Part shown: one piece after another, positions 27,086 through 35,371 of the stretch
Numbering within the stretch: position 1 is the first letter of the stretch
How the letters are laid out: each line of letters begins with the position of its first letter
Source of the DNA: Vallitalea maricola
Lineage (GTDB): Bacteria; Bacillota; Clostridia; Lachnospirales; Vallitaleaceae
Length of the DNA stretch: 39,438 nt
NCBI RefSeq assembly: GCF_036985595.1
Contig: NZ_BTPU01000011.1
Location: 1 to 39,438, forward strand
Direction of reading: 5' to 3'
The notes under the pieces: generated by a model
Told to the model about the DNA's origin: nothing
Databases searched by the model: none
What the model saw: the letters and a program-made list of their open reading frames with translations, nothing else
Translations under genes and position numbers: made by a program

Positions 27086-27853
27086 ATGATTATTGATGCT
27101 CATACACATATATCAGATACGGATTATGGTAATATAGACATATACGAAAAGGAAAGTAGTGTAGCTGGAATAGATAAATCAATTCTATTTCCAGGTGGAA
27201 GTATAGATGTTCGAAAAATGACAAGATACATTACAATGAAGGACGCTCCACCTAAAGTTCCATTCAACAATAAGCTTATAGGAGATATTGTTAAAAGAAA
27301 TCCGGATAAATATAGGGCTTTTATGGGGATAAATCCAAAAGCACTTAATACAAAGGATACACTGGATATTCTTGAAAAAGGAGTTAAAGAAGAGGGTTTT
27401 GTTGGATTGAAGCTGTCACCTACATCTCATCAGTTATCTTTTTTTGATGCTACAGTGCAAGAGCTTTTTAAGCTATGTGGGGAACTAGGGATACCCGTTT
27501 ATGCACATACAGGATTTGGAGCGGGTATTTCAACCGATGACTTTGCAGCTTGTGCCAAAGATTTTCCTGAAACTAATTTTATTTTGGGGCATATGGGATT
27601 TGGTCCTGCGGATATTGACGCTGTTATGCATGTTAAGGCATTGGATAATTTATTTATTGAGACTTCTGGAGGAAGTAGCATTATTATTAAACAAGCCTTT
27701 AAAATACTAGGTGACAATAAAATGATATTTGGTTCTGAGTATCCAATGCATTCTATAAAAAGCGAGCTCACAAAGGTAGAAGAATTAGAAATATACGGAA
27801 ACCTTGACAATATACTATATAAAAACATACAAAATCTTGTTAAACTATCATGA
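27086..27853 (+). CDS. Amidohydrolase (amidohydrolase-2 / ACMSD-like superfamily)
   Basis: A 255-residue small TIM-barrel metal enzyme. The metal-binding motif DAHTHIS gives His6 and His8; His141 (YAHTG) and His169 (LGHMG) are further ligands. The late catalytic Asp of the family (FGSDxP) is Glu218 here (FGSEYP), a conservative but unusual change. In nataxazole- and closoxazole-type benzoxazole pathways an amidohydrolase of this superfamily, working with an adenylating ligase, catalyses cyclisation rather than hydrolysis; the neighbours here are two such ligases and 3,4-AHBA genes, so the same role is an attractive inference. A decarboxylase or ordinary hydrolase is the alternative. It overlaps the next gene by 4 bases (ATGA). 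Confidence 0.82.
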   Translation: MIIDAHTHISDTDYGNIDIYEKESSVAGIDKSILFPGGSIDVRKMTRYITMKDAPPKVPFNNKLIGDIVKRNPDKYRAFMGINPKALNTKDTLDILEKGVKEEGFVGLKLSPTSHQLSFFDATVQELFKLCGELGIPVYAHTGFGAGISTDDFAACAKDFPETNFILGHMGFGPADIDAVMHVKALDNLFIETSGGSSIIIKQAFKILGDNKMIFGSEYPMHSIKSELTKVEELEIYGNLDNILYKNIQNLVKLS

Positions 27854-28665
27854 ATAAAGAAGTAATTCTAATAACAGGAGCAACTGATGGCATTGGATTT
27901 GAATTAGCAAAAAAACTGTCCAACAGTTCTAAAAAGATTCTTTTACATGGTAGAAATATAGAAAAATGTGAGAGAGCAATAGAAAAAATTAAATCATCTA
28001 CAGGAAATGACAATCTAATACCACTTCCATTTGACTTGGAAAGTATAGATGAAATACATAAAGGTGTTACTGAAATTGCGAAAAAACATACAGATCTGAA
28101 AGTAATAATCAATAATGCAGGTATATTTACAAAAAAATATGATATAACAAAAGATAATATTGAAAAAATGTTCATGGTTAATCATTTTTCGCAATTTATT
28201 TTAATTAAAGAAGTGCTTAAGATAGAGGAGTTAGATTTAAAAAGAATCGTTAATACTGGTTCATTAGCACATTTACACGTTAAGTTTGACATAAGCCATA
28301 TAGTTGATAGTGCTAATTTTAATCCATATAAAGTATATGGTGCTTCCAAATTATATTGTTTAATGCATGCCTATCTACTAAGCGAGAAGTTAAGAAATAG
28401 AGGTATTTTGGTTAATTGTTATGATCCAGAATTCATAAACACAAAGTTAAGTAGAGAAGGTTGGGAAATACCTCCTAATGGCACCTTTGAAAATGCAATT
28501 AATACAGTTGTATCTATTTTAAATAATAACTTTGAGACTGGAAAATATATTAGTAATGAAAAGATTATTGATGGATCTAAGTGTTCAAGTAATGTGGATT
28601 GTATGCAAGAATTATGGAACTACGATTGCTTACTCTACGAAAGAAAAATAAATGAAAGGAAATAA
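27850..28665 (+). CDS. Short-chain dehydrogenase/reductase
   Basis: A 271-residue classical SDR. The nucleotide-binding motif is TGATDGIG (residues 9-16), NNAGIF follows near 91, the catalytic Ser lies in NTGSLA (near 137), and the YxxxK pair is Tyr163 and Lys167 (VYGASK). The retained basic residues HGRN after the second strand suggest NADPH. It resembles the retinol-dehydrogenase/WW-oxidoreductase-like group. It begins inside the stop of the amidohydrolase gene (ATGA) and ends 3 bases before the NRPS start, so it is tightly coupled. It would reduce or oxidise a carbonyl/alcohol on the pathway intermediate; an aldehyde from the upstream reductase is a candidate. Confidence 0.88.
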   Translation: MNKEVILITGATDGIGFELAKKLSNSSKKILLHGRNIEKCERAIEKIKSSTGNDNLIPLPFDLESIDEIHKGVTEIAKKHTDLKVIINNAGIFTKKYDITKDNIEKMFMVNHFSQFILIKEVLKIEELDLKRIVNTGSLAHLHVKFDISHIVDSANFNPYKVYGASKLYCLMHAYLLSEKLRNRGILVNCYDPEFINTKLSREGWEIPPNGTFENAINTVVSILNNNFETGKYISNEKIIDGSKCSSNVDCMQELWNYDCLLYERKINERK

Positions 28666-28668
28666 AAC

Positions 28669-31600
28669 GTGAATCATTATTATGAAGATTATTTAAAAAT
28701 TAATTTACCATTCTGTGATTATGAAACAAGTACTGAAAAGATATATGATGAAAATATCTACTCATTTCACGAAGACACTATGTCAAAAATCATGGCTATA
28801 GGTAGAGAACATTACCAAGATATATATACGATAGCAGTTTCATTATTAATACAGAACTATATTGATTATGATGATTTAATATTATCAATTCTTACTGATG
28901 AAAAATCATTAGTAAGAGTTGATAATAGAGAAGATATAACAATAATGGAACTGATAAACAGAATGAACCAAACAAAGATTGTTATTAATAAGGAGAATAA
29001 TGATTCAATAGATGTAGATATACTGATTGCTTATAATGAGTATAGTTGTAATCTAGAATCATTATCACCATACGAACTTATATTTGATTTTAGTAATATT
29101 AAGAATAGAGAACTTTTAATTAAATATAACTCTTCTATTATCAATCCTAATTATATTGACTTACTTGCAAATAATTTAGAGATGACTTTATTATCCTTAT
29201 GTGCAGACTTAAATGCCAAGAAGAGCAAGATAAATTATATCTCACATTATGAGCAAAAAATGCTCTGTGAATTTAATGATACCGACAAAAGATATAACAA
29301 CAATCAGACAATATATGATTTGTTTACATCACAAGTAGCATTGACACCCGATCAAATAGCACTAAAGTTTGGAAATCGTACTCTAACATATTCTGAACTC
29401 TTTAAAGCATCAAGTGAATTAGCCAGTGAACTAGAACGGATATTGTTGAATCGAAGAGAACCAATAGGTGTCTATATTAATAGAAGCATCGAAATGATTA
29501 TAGCTATGTTTGGTATTATGAAAGTTGGGTGTCCATATGTACCATTAGATCCCAATTACCCTGATGAAAGAATAGATTATATTATTTCTCGATGTCAGAT
29601 GAATTACGTATTAACCCATAACCAGACTAATGAAAAAGAGTTGAAGAACGTAACTAAATTAAACATTGAAAACCTACCCATGCATAATAGAAGAAAATTA
29701 GAAACAACTGTCAAACCGAAAGATCTTGCATATATTATATTTACATCGGGAAGTACAGGTAACCCAAAAGGAGTTCTCATAGAACACAGACAAATTGTCA
29801 ATACATTACAGTGGCGTAAAGAATACTATAGGTTCTCAACAGCAGATTCAGTGCTGCAATTACCTTCATTTTCTTTTGATAGCTCAGTAGAAGATATATT
29901 TACTCCTTTGATTAGTGGTGCAACCTTAGTTCTCATAAACGATGAAGAAAGGTTCAATATAAGTTCACTGCAGTATTATATTGAAGAATACAACATAACA
30001 CATCTCATGATGTTACCTAGCTATTATAGAGTTATATTAAACGATATTTATACAAGTTTAGAAGGAATAAGGAGTATAACTTTAGCCGGTGAAGCAATAA
30101 ATAAAAGCCTTGTAGAAGATCATTTTAATAGATTACCCAATGTTAAAGTGTATTCGGAATGTGGACCAACAGAGGCAAGTGTTTGTGCTAATGTCTATGA
30201 ATTTGATAGTGACAATATACGAGTATTATTAGGTCCTCCAATACACAATGTAAAATGCCATGTAGTAAATAGAATGAAAAAATTGGCACCAATTGGAGGG
30301 ATTGGAGAGTGTTGGATCGAGTCGCCAGGGGTAGCTAGAGGATATTTGGGACAGACATACAACGAAAGGTTTATTGAAAAAGACGAGTACGACTTTAATA
30401 AATCTTATAAAATGTATAAATCTGGTGATATTGTGAAATGGACTTATGATGGAAATATTGAATTCTTGGGAAGAAGAGATAATCAAGTTAAAGTAAGAGG
30501 TTTTCGAATCGAAATAGGGGAAGTTGAAAAACACATTTTGGATACCAAATGTGTGGAAGATGTAGGTATTGTTGTCAATGAAGATTCCATTGGTGAGCGA
30601 TTCCTAGAAGCATTTGTAGTATTTAAAAAGAATAAGAATGTCAATGACCTTAGAATATCACTTGCTAAAAAAGTACCTAATCATTTAATTCCAACTTCTA
30701 TTATTAGTATTGATAAAATTAAAAGATTACCAAATGGCAAACTTGATAGGGCAAATATTAAGAAGAATAACATAGACAATCTTGTAGATCATGAAGAGAA
30801 ATATACTCCTATGGAAGAGAAACTACACAAAATAATTGGTAATATAATCAACAGGAAAATATATAGTAGCGAAGAGCCTTTAGAATATTATGGTATTACT
30901 TCTCTTCAGATTATAAAGATCATATATGATATTGAAAAAAATACTGGCTGCAAGCTCACTTTAACCGACATATACCAGTTGAATTCAATTAATAATATTG
31001 TCAAGTTTATAGAATCTCAAAACCAAGGTAACCTTGTAACGGATATTGACAAAGCCATTACAAAGATGAATTCTAATTTGGGGATAAGCAGTCAGTATAA
31101 GTATGATTATATGATTCAAGGGAAGTACAGACTAATTCTAAATAACAAAAACCGAGAAAAAGAAGGTCAGGTTATACAGTTTATTGATAAGAATTTTGAT
31201 AATACTATATATCCTACTAAGATTATATATGAATCTGATGCAAAATCTAATACGGACTCAGAATCATTATATCATGAGACTAATATAAAGGTTCATGAAC
31301 TATATTCTAAGCTAAATGATGACATCAAAAGATTTAATAATGAGCTGTTCTGTAATAAAGAAGAAAAGAAGTTTGCTTTTAATGGTATGCAGAGTGGGCA
31401 TGTAATGATACCCAATAGATATACAGGTGATATGTTTATAATTAATAATACTGTATCCCTTGAGAAAATAAAAACAACAATTATGGACATGATTAAATCC
31501 CAAACACTTCTTAGAAGTAGAGCAGTCTACTTAAATGGAGAATGGTATTGGGAGGAGCACAAGATGCCAGAAGCACTAGATATTCCTTTTATAGATATAA

Positions 31601-32625
31601 CAGATTATTCCTTATCAATGCAAAAAGAGATTATTAATAAGCTATATGAACAGAATTATTTTGTTGATTATAATAAGAAATATAGAGAAGATGGATCTTT
31701 ATCTTACACTATTATCTTAGTTAAGAGAGCGCTTGGTGATTATATACTGTTATTCTTTGCAGATCATATCATATATGATCAAGTAAGTTATGAAGTCATT
31801 AAAAAGACATTTGAAACTTTCCAGGTGAACCAATTAAAAAAAGATTTCTCTTATTATGTTTCAGTTCTGGAGGACTCATTGTCAAGTAATGGTGGAAAGC
31901 AGGAAGGATTGATTGAAAGCTTAAATATGACTCAGTTTAGTCAATCTATTATCAAATGTTATGAAAAAATGTCCAAGCTGCCAAAAGGACAACCAACAAA
32001 ATACAGTATACGTTTTAAATACAGAGATGATGATTTGGATGTATTCAAAAACGCGCTTCATATGTATAGTAGTATTATTTCAGGATTAACTGGAAGTAAT
32101 AAATTACCAGTATGCATGCTTAGCTATGGTAGAAAGTACGGTAATGAAAGCTTTCATGATTCTATAGGAGAATTTGTTGATATACTTCCAATTTTAGTTG
32201 ATGTGGGAAATATATGTAGTACCTTGAAAAAGCTTGATGAACAGATTGATTATCTAAATAATAACTCAATAAGTATAGCTACTATTATTTTTAATAAAAG
32301 AATACGTCCATTATACAAACAGTTTTTGAGATTATTTATGCCAGTATCGGATATATATGTACCTAACTTTCTAAAGTTTAATTTTGTAGGGTTTAAAGAC
32401 ATGGAATCTGATAAGCTCATAAAAGATATTTTAGATAATCATGAAAAACTGAATTATACTCAACGTAGCGGTGGTATTGTTTGTGAAGTGTTCTGCTTGA
32501 AGAATAATGAGTTTCTTATGGAGATTGATACGGATTATCATATTGAAGTAGATGATATAAAAGGGTATATCCATAATGTATGCAAGGATGAAGAGATTTA
32601 TATTATGGAGGTGAAAACATGTTAG
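28669..32625 (+). CDS. NRPS protein: partial C, A, PCP, atypical C-like domain
   Basis: A 1318-residue protein starting with GTG 28669 (site GAAAGGA). Residues 1-180 look like only the second half of a condensation domain, with no HHxxxDG. The adenylation domain (about 190-700) has FTSGSTGNPKG, FDSSVEDIF, YSECGPTE, GRRDNQVKVRGFRIE and LPNGKLDR. The eight residues I read by comparison with GrsA are D-S-E-M-T-A-E-V plus C-K; the acidic 239 and 322 positions suggest, at low confidence, a substrate with a side-chain amine. The PCP serine is Ser745 (GITSLQ). A condensation-like domain follows (about 890-1310) with DHIIYDQ at 1032-1038, so the first His and the final Gly of HHxxxDG are changed but the catalytic second His is kept. 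There is no thioesterase. Its last bases overlap the UbiV-like gene. Confidence 0.92.
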   Translation: MNHYYEDYLKINLPFCDYETSTEKIYDENIYSFHEDTMSKIMAIGREHYQDIYTIAVSLLIQNYIDYDDLILSILTDEKSLVRVDNREDITIMELINRMNQTKIVINKENNDSIDVDILIAYNEYSCNLESLSPYELIFDFSNIKNRELLIKYNSSIINPNYIDLLANNLEMTLLSLCADLNAKKSKINYISHYEQKMLCEFNDTDKRYNNNQTIYDLFTSQVALTPDQIALKFGNRTLTYSELFKASSELASELERILLNRREPIGVYINRSIEMIIAMFGIMKVGCPYVPLDPNYPDERIDYIISRCQMNYVLTHNQTNEKELKNVTKLNIENLPMHNRRKLETTVKPKDLAYIIFTSGSTGNPKGVLIEHRQIVNTLQWRKEYYRFSTADSVLQLPSFSFDSSVEDIFTPLISGATLVLINDEERFNISSLQYYIEEYNITHLMMLPSYYRVILNDIYTSLEGIRSITLAGEAINKSLVEDHFNRLPNVKVYSECGPTEASVCANVYEFDSDNIRVLLGPPIHNVKCHVVNRMKKLAPIGGIGECWIESPGVARGYLGQTYNERFIEKDEYDFNKSYKMYKSGDIVKWTYDGNIEFLGRRDNQVKVRGFRIEIGEVEKHILDTKCVEDVGIVVNEDSIGERFLEAFVVFKKNKNVNDLRISLAKKVPNHLIPTSIISIDKIKRLPNGKLDRANIKKNNIDNLVDHEEKYTPMEEKLHKIIGNIINRKIYSSEEPLEYYGITSLQIIKIIYDIEKNTGCKLTLTDIYQLNSINNIVKFIESQNQGNLVTDIDKAITKMNSNLGISSQYKYDYMIQGKYRLILNNKNREKEGQVIQFIDKNFDNTIYPTKIIYESDAKSNTDSESLYHETNIKVHELYSKLNDDIKRFNNELFCNKEEKKFAFNGMQSGHVMIPNRYTGDMFIINNTVSLEKIKTTIMDMIKSQTLLRSRAVYLNGEWYWEEHKMPEALDIPFIDITDYSLSMQKEIINKLYEQNYFVDYNKKYREDGSLSYTIILVKRALGDYILLFFADHIIYDQVSYEVIKKTFETFQVNQLKKDFSYYVSVLEDSLSSNGGKQEGLIESLNMTQFSQSIIKCYEKMSKLPKGQPTKYSIRFKYRDDDLDVFKNALHMYSSIISGLTGSNKLPVCMLSYGRKYGNESFHDSIGEFVDILPILVDVGNICSTLKKLDEQIDYLNNNSISIATIIFNKRIRPLYKQFLRLFMPVSDIYVPNFLKFNFVGFKDMESDKLIKDILDNHEKLNYTQRSGGIVCEVFCLKNNEFLMEIDTDYHIEVDDIKGYIHNVCKDEEIYIMEVKTC

Positions 32626-33542
32626 GAGAATATTATTTTAGGTTATCAGATTTTAATGAACAAGAATTAGAAAATGAGATAGATATTATCGCAATTGGGC
32701 ATATGGGATGCTGTAGAGCATTACCAGATTATAATGAAATACTGGAAGTATATAATACCTGTAAAAAACATAATAAAAAACTGAGACTATACACACCAAG
32801 GGTTCCTCAAGAACATCTGCAATTTATGATGGAATATCTTCAAGAAATCAGTATGCTGTTTGAAAGTGATTTCTTTCAATTAGTCATTAATGATATTGGT
32901 TTACTGCTTTGGATGAAAGAGAAGGATTATAAACCTAAACAACTGATTTTAGGGGCAACCTATTCATGGAGTGCAATGCAAAACAGTTTATATGACAATA
33001 TTATACGTGATGAAGAAGAGGATATTAAGCGAATGTACGCTCAGGTTAATAATAATAATGACATTCGACTTTCCTTCTTAAAGGAATTAAATATTACTGA
33101 AGTTGAGGTTCCTAATATAAAAGGAGTCTTAGAACAGGTTGATAGGATTAGAGATAATGGATTTGCAATTAGTGTATTTAAAACCTTTATTTTAGCTGGT
33201 TTTTCCCGTTCTTGTGTACATTGTAAGATTAAAAAGATTAAAGCCTCTGATTGTAACAAAGAATGCGAAGAAGTATTTAAATTAGACATGAATCAGATGT
33301 GGGATTATTTAACAGGTTCATTCCCTTATTTTGTTGATAAACCAGAAATTAATACTTATTACAGCTCATTGTTTGTACATGGAAATATGCAATATAGAGA
33401 ACTAAAGAATAGTATAAAAGGAGATGAAGATCAACTTAATTTAATGAAAGATACTATTATTAAATGTTCTGGATTAGATAAGTTGGAAAGAGACTATGAG
33501 TATGAAAATAAAATGTCCGGTCAATTCATTAAAAGTAGCTAA
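32619..33542 (+). CDS. U32-family UbiV-like Fe-S partner, second pair
   Basis: A 307-residue paralogue of the protein at 23102. It starts inside the NRPS stop region (7-base overlap) behind GGAGGTG. It has early cysteines Cys31/Cys32 (HMGCCRALPDY) and a late set Cys199, 202, 212 and 216 (SCVHCKIKK, SDCNKECEE), again the UbiV-like one-plus-several arrangement for a 4Fe-4S cluster. It shares segments such as NDIGLL / NDYGLM and FxxxLxxxEVEVPN with its paralogue. Its 3' end overlaps the UbiU-like gene by 47 bases in another frame. Gene order here is V then U, the reverse of the first pair. It should pair with the product of 33496 or, less likely, exchange partners with the first pair. Confidence 0.82.
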   Translation: MLGEYYFRLSDFNEQELENEIDIIAIGHMGCCRALPDYNEILEVYNTCKKHNKKLRLYTPRVPQEHLQFMMEYLQEISMLFESDFFQLVINDIGLLLWMKEKDYKPKQLILGATYSWSAMQNSLYDNIIRDEEEDIKRMYAQVNNNNDIRLSFLKELNITEVEVPNIKGVLEQVDRIRDNGFAISVFKTFILAGFSRSCVHCKIKKIKASDCNKECEEVFKLDMNQMWDYLTGSFPYFVDKPEINTYYSSLFVHGNMQYRELKNSIKGDEDQLNLMKDTIIKCSGLDKLERDYEYENKMSGQFIKSS

Positions 33543-34440
33543 AACACAAATAGCATTAGGAGCCACAGAATTATATTTAGGGGGCTCCAGTAATGAACTA
33601 GCAAATATAACATTTGGCGGTAGAGGCAAAACAACTTGGTCTGGCAATAACTGTACTGTTAATAATGAAGAACTAAAAGAAATAGTTAGTTATGCTCATT
33701 CTAAAGGAGTAGAGGTTTCCTATACGGTAAATATGCCTATCATGTATCAAGAGATAGTTGATCAATATTTAAAATATGTTGAAGAAGGGATTAATGCTGG
33801 TGTCGATTCAATTATTATTGGATCAATTGAAAGTCTATTATTACTTAATAAGTATAAATACCCTGTAAAATATACTGCTAGTGTTTTTACAGAATGCTAT
33901 AATGAGAAATTTTTAAAGTGGTTAGAAGAAATGAATGTAAGTGAAGTATATTTACCACATCATCTCAAGTTAGAGGAAATAGAACAACTTTCAAAAAGCA
34001 CATCCATGGATATTGGAGTATTTGCACATTTTGGTTGTTCAAATAGTAATGGCGCTTGCTTTTTATATCATGAAGCAGGAGAAAATATAAATGTAGGTTT
34101 ACCATGCCGAGGAAGCTATGAAGGGTACTCATCTTCAAGAAAATTAAAAGCATCTAATTATTTAGATGCAGGTACAGACTGTTCGGTATGTTCAATTAAG
34201 CAATTATATGATGCAGGAGTCAAGTCATTAAAGATTGTTGGAAGAGGAAAAGATATTACGCTATTAGGTGCATTGACAAAAGTATATAAAATGGCTGTAG
34301 ATGCTCTTGACGACAATTTTGATCCTGATGCCATCAAGGAACAAGCAATAAAATTAATGCCAATGATGAAAACTGATAATTGTGATTTACGAAGATGTAA
34401 ATACTTGTCAGGAACACCGATTTTGAATTCATTTGTTTAA
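33496..34440 (+). CDS. U32-family UbiU-like Fe-S protein, second pair
   Basis: A 314-residue paralogue of the protein at 22139; both begin with the motif K-x-PVNSL and share GAxEIYLG/GATELYLGG, a DSIIIGS/DSIIVGD strand, VYLPHHLK/VYIPHHLK and GVFAHFGCSNSNG/GVFANYGCSFSNG. Cysteines at 181, 188, 204 and 229/232 have the same spacing as in the first protein (7, 16, then 25-29), consistent with a 4Fe-4S cluster as in UbiU. ATG 33496 or 33502 may be used; both lie inside the upstream UbiV-like gene. The pair likely carries out a second O2-independent hydroxylation, or acts on a different position of the same scaffold. No protease-specific evidence was seen. Confidence 0.88.
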   Translation: MSMKIKCPVNSLKVAKTQIALGATELYLGGSSNELANITFGGRGKTTWSGNNCTVNNEELKEIVSYAHSKGVEVSYTVNMPIMYQEIVDQYLKYVEEGINAGVDSIIIGSIESLLLLNKYKYPVKYTASVFTECYNEKFLKWLEEMNVSEVYLPHHLKLEEIEQLSKSTSMDIGVFAHFGCSNSNGACFLYHEAGENINVGLPCRGSYEGYSSSRKLKASNYLDAGTDCSVCSIKQLYDAGVKSLKIVGRGKDITLLGALTKVYKMAVDALDDNFDPDAIKEQAIKLMPMMKTDNCDLRRCKYLSGTPILNSFV

Positions 34441-34456
34441 GGAAGAGAGTGATTAT

Positions 34457-35296
34457 ATGTATGGAAAAATAAAAAGGTTAAATAAATTATTTGATACTAG
34501 AAGTAATCATACAATTATTGTACCTATGGACCATGGAGCAACAGTAGGACCTATAAAAGGGTTGGATAGCTTAGGTGAAACTATAAATCAACTTGAAAAT
34601 AAATTCGTTAACGGTGTTGTACTATGTAAAGGACAGTTGAATGACATTGACATTATTAAAAATTGTCATGTTCCAATTATAGTACATTTGAGTAATTCGT
34701 CGCTTCTATCACCATCTACTAATTTTAAAACATTAGTTGGTAGTGTAGAGGAGGCTATTGCAATTGGAGCTGATGCCATTTCAGTACATATTAATTTGGG
34801 AGCAGATAATGAGCATACAATGCTTTATGATGTAGGAAAAGTTGCTGACGCTTGTTTTAGATGGGGAATGCCTCTATTGGTTATGACTTATGTAAGAGGA
34901 AATAAAGTTCAAGAAAATCCAGATAGTATTAAGTTAGCAGCACGTGTTGCACAGGAAATAGGGGCCGATATTGTAAAAGTAAATTACACTGGAGATATTG
35001 AATCCTTCCAAGAAGTTGTATCCGGAGTATCTATTCCTGTGGTTGCTGCAGGTGGAGGATATGATGATCCTATAGGTGTACTACAAACAGTGAATGATAT
35101 AATGACTGCAGGTGCATCGGGAATATCTTTTGGCAGAAAAGTATTCCAAAGCACCAATCCAACTAAAATAACAGAAGCTTTGTCAATGATTGTACACAAG
35201 ACTCATTCACTTGAAAAAGCTATTGGGCATATTCAATTAAGTGATAATTACGTTGAAGCCACTACTTCATTGAGATTCAGTCATAAATGTAGTTGA
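34457..35296 (+). CDS. DhnA-type class I aldolase, GriI-like (3,4-AHBA pathway)
   Basis: A 279-residue DhnA/DeoC-family aldolase. ATG 34457 is chosen over the TTG at 34433 because AAGGAAGAGAG (34439-34449) precedes it. Active-site residues are visible: Asp25 (VPMDHGATVG), Tyr145 (VMTYVRG), and the Schiff-base Lys174 (ADIVKVNYTGD); the phosphate site is in AAGGGYDDP and GISFGRKVF. Relatives condense L-aspartate 4-semialdehyde with a sugar or triose phosphate: archaeal AroA' for dehydroquinate, and GriI for 3,4-AHBA. A 3-dehydroquinate synthase II gene lies two genes downstream, which together favours 3,4-AHBA formation. A hairpin follows directly after its stop. Confidence 0.85.
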   Translation: MYGKIKRLNKLFDTRSNHTIIVPMDHGATVGPIKGLDSLGETINQLENKFVNGVVLCKGQLNDIDIIKNCHVPIIVHLSNSSLLSPSTNFKTLVGSVEEAIAIGADAISVHINLGADNEHTMLYDVGKVADACFRWGMPLLVMTYVRGNKVQENPDSIKLAARVAQEIGADIVKVNYTGDIESFQEVVSGVSIPVVAAGGGYDDPIGVLQTVNDIMTAGASGISFGRKVFQSTNPTKITEALSMIVHKTHSLEKAIGHIQLSDNYVEATTSLRFSHKCS

Positions 35297-35322
35297 GACA
35301 TTTTCATATTATGAAATTGTCT
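35296..35322 (+). promoter_or_regulatory. Hairpin after the aldolase gene (attenuator or processing site)
   Basis: AGACATTTTCA (35296-35306) can pair with TGAAATTGTCT (35312-35322) with one mismatch and a 5-base loop. It begins at the stop codon of the aldolase gene. No T-run follows, and genes of the same pathway continue 50 bases later, so full termination is unlikely; partial attenuation or mRNA protection is more probable. Confidence 0.45.
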
Positions 35323-35371
35323 TAGTAATATAACAATAAAAAAATACAATAGGATATTTAGGAGGAAAAAA

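Noticed and set aside
27499..27828. Long antisense open frame opposite the amidohydrolase gene
   Set aside because: It mirrors a well-supported gene with clear catalytic motifs, and has no ribosome site or recognisable protein features.
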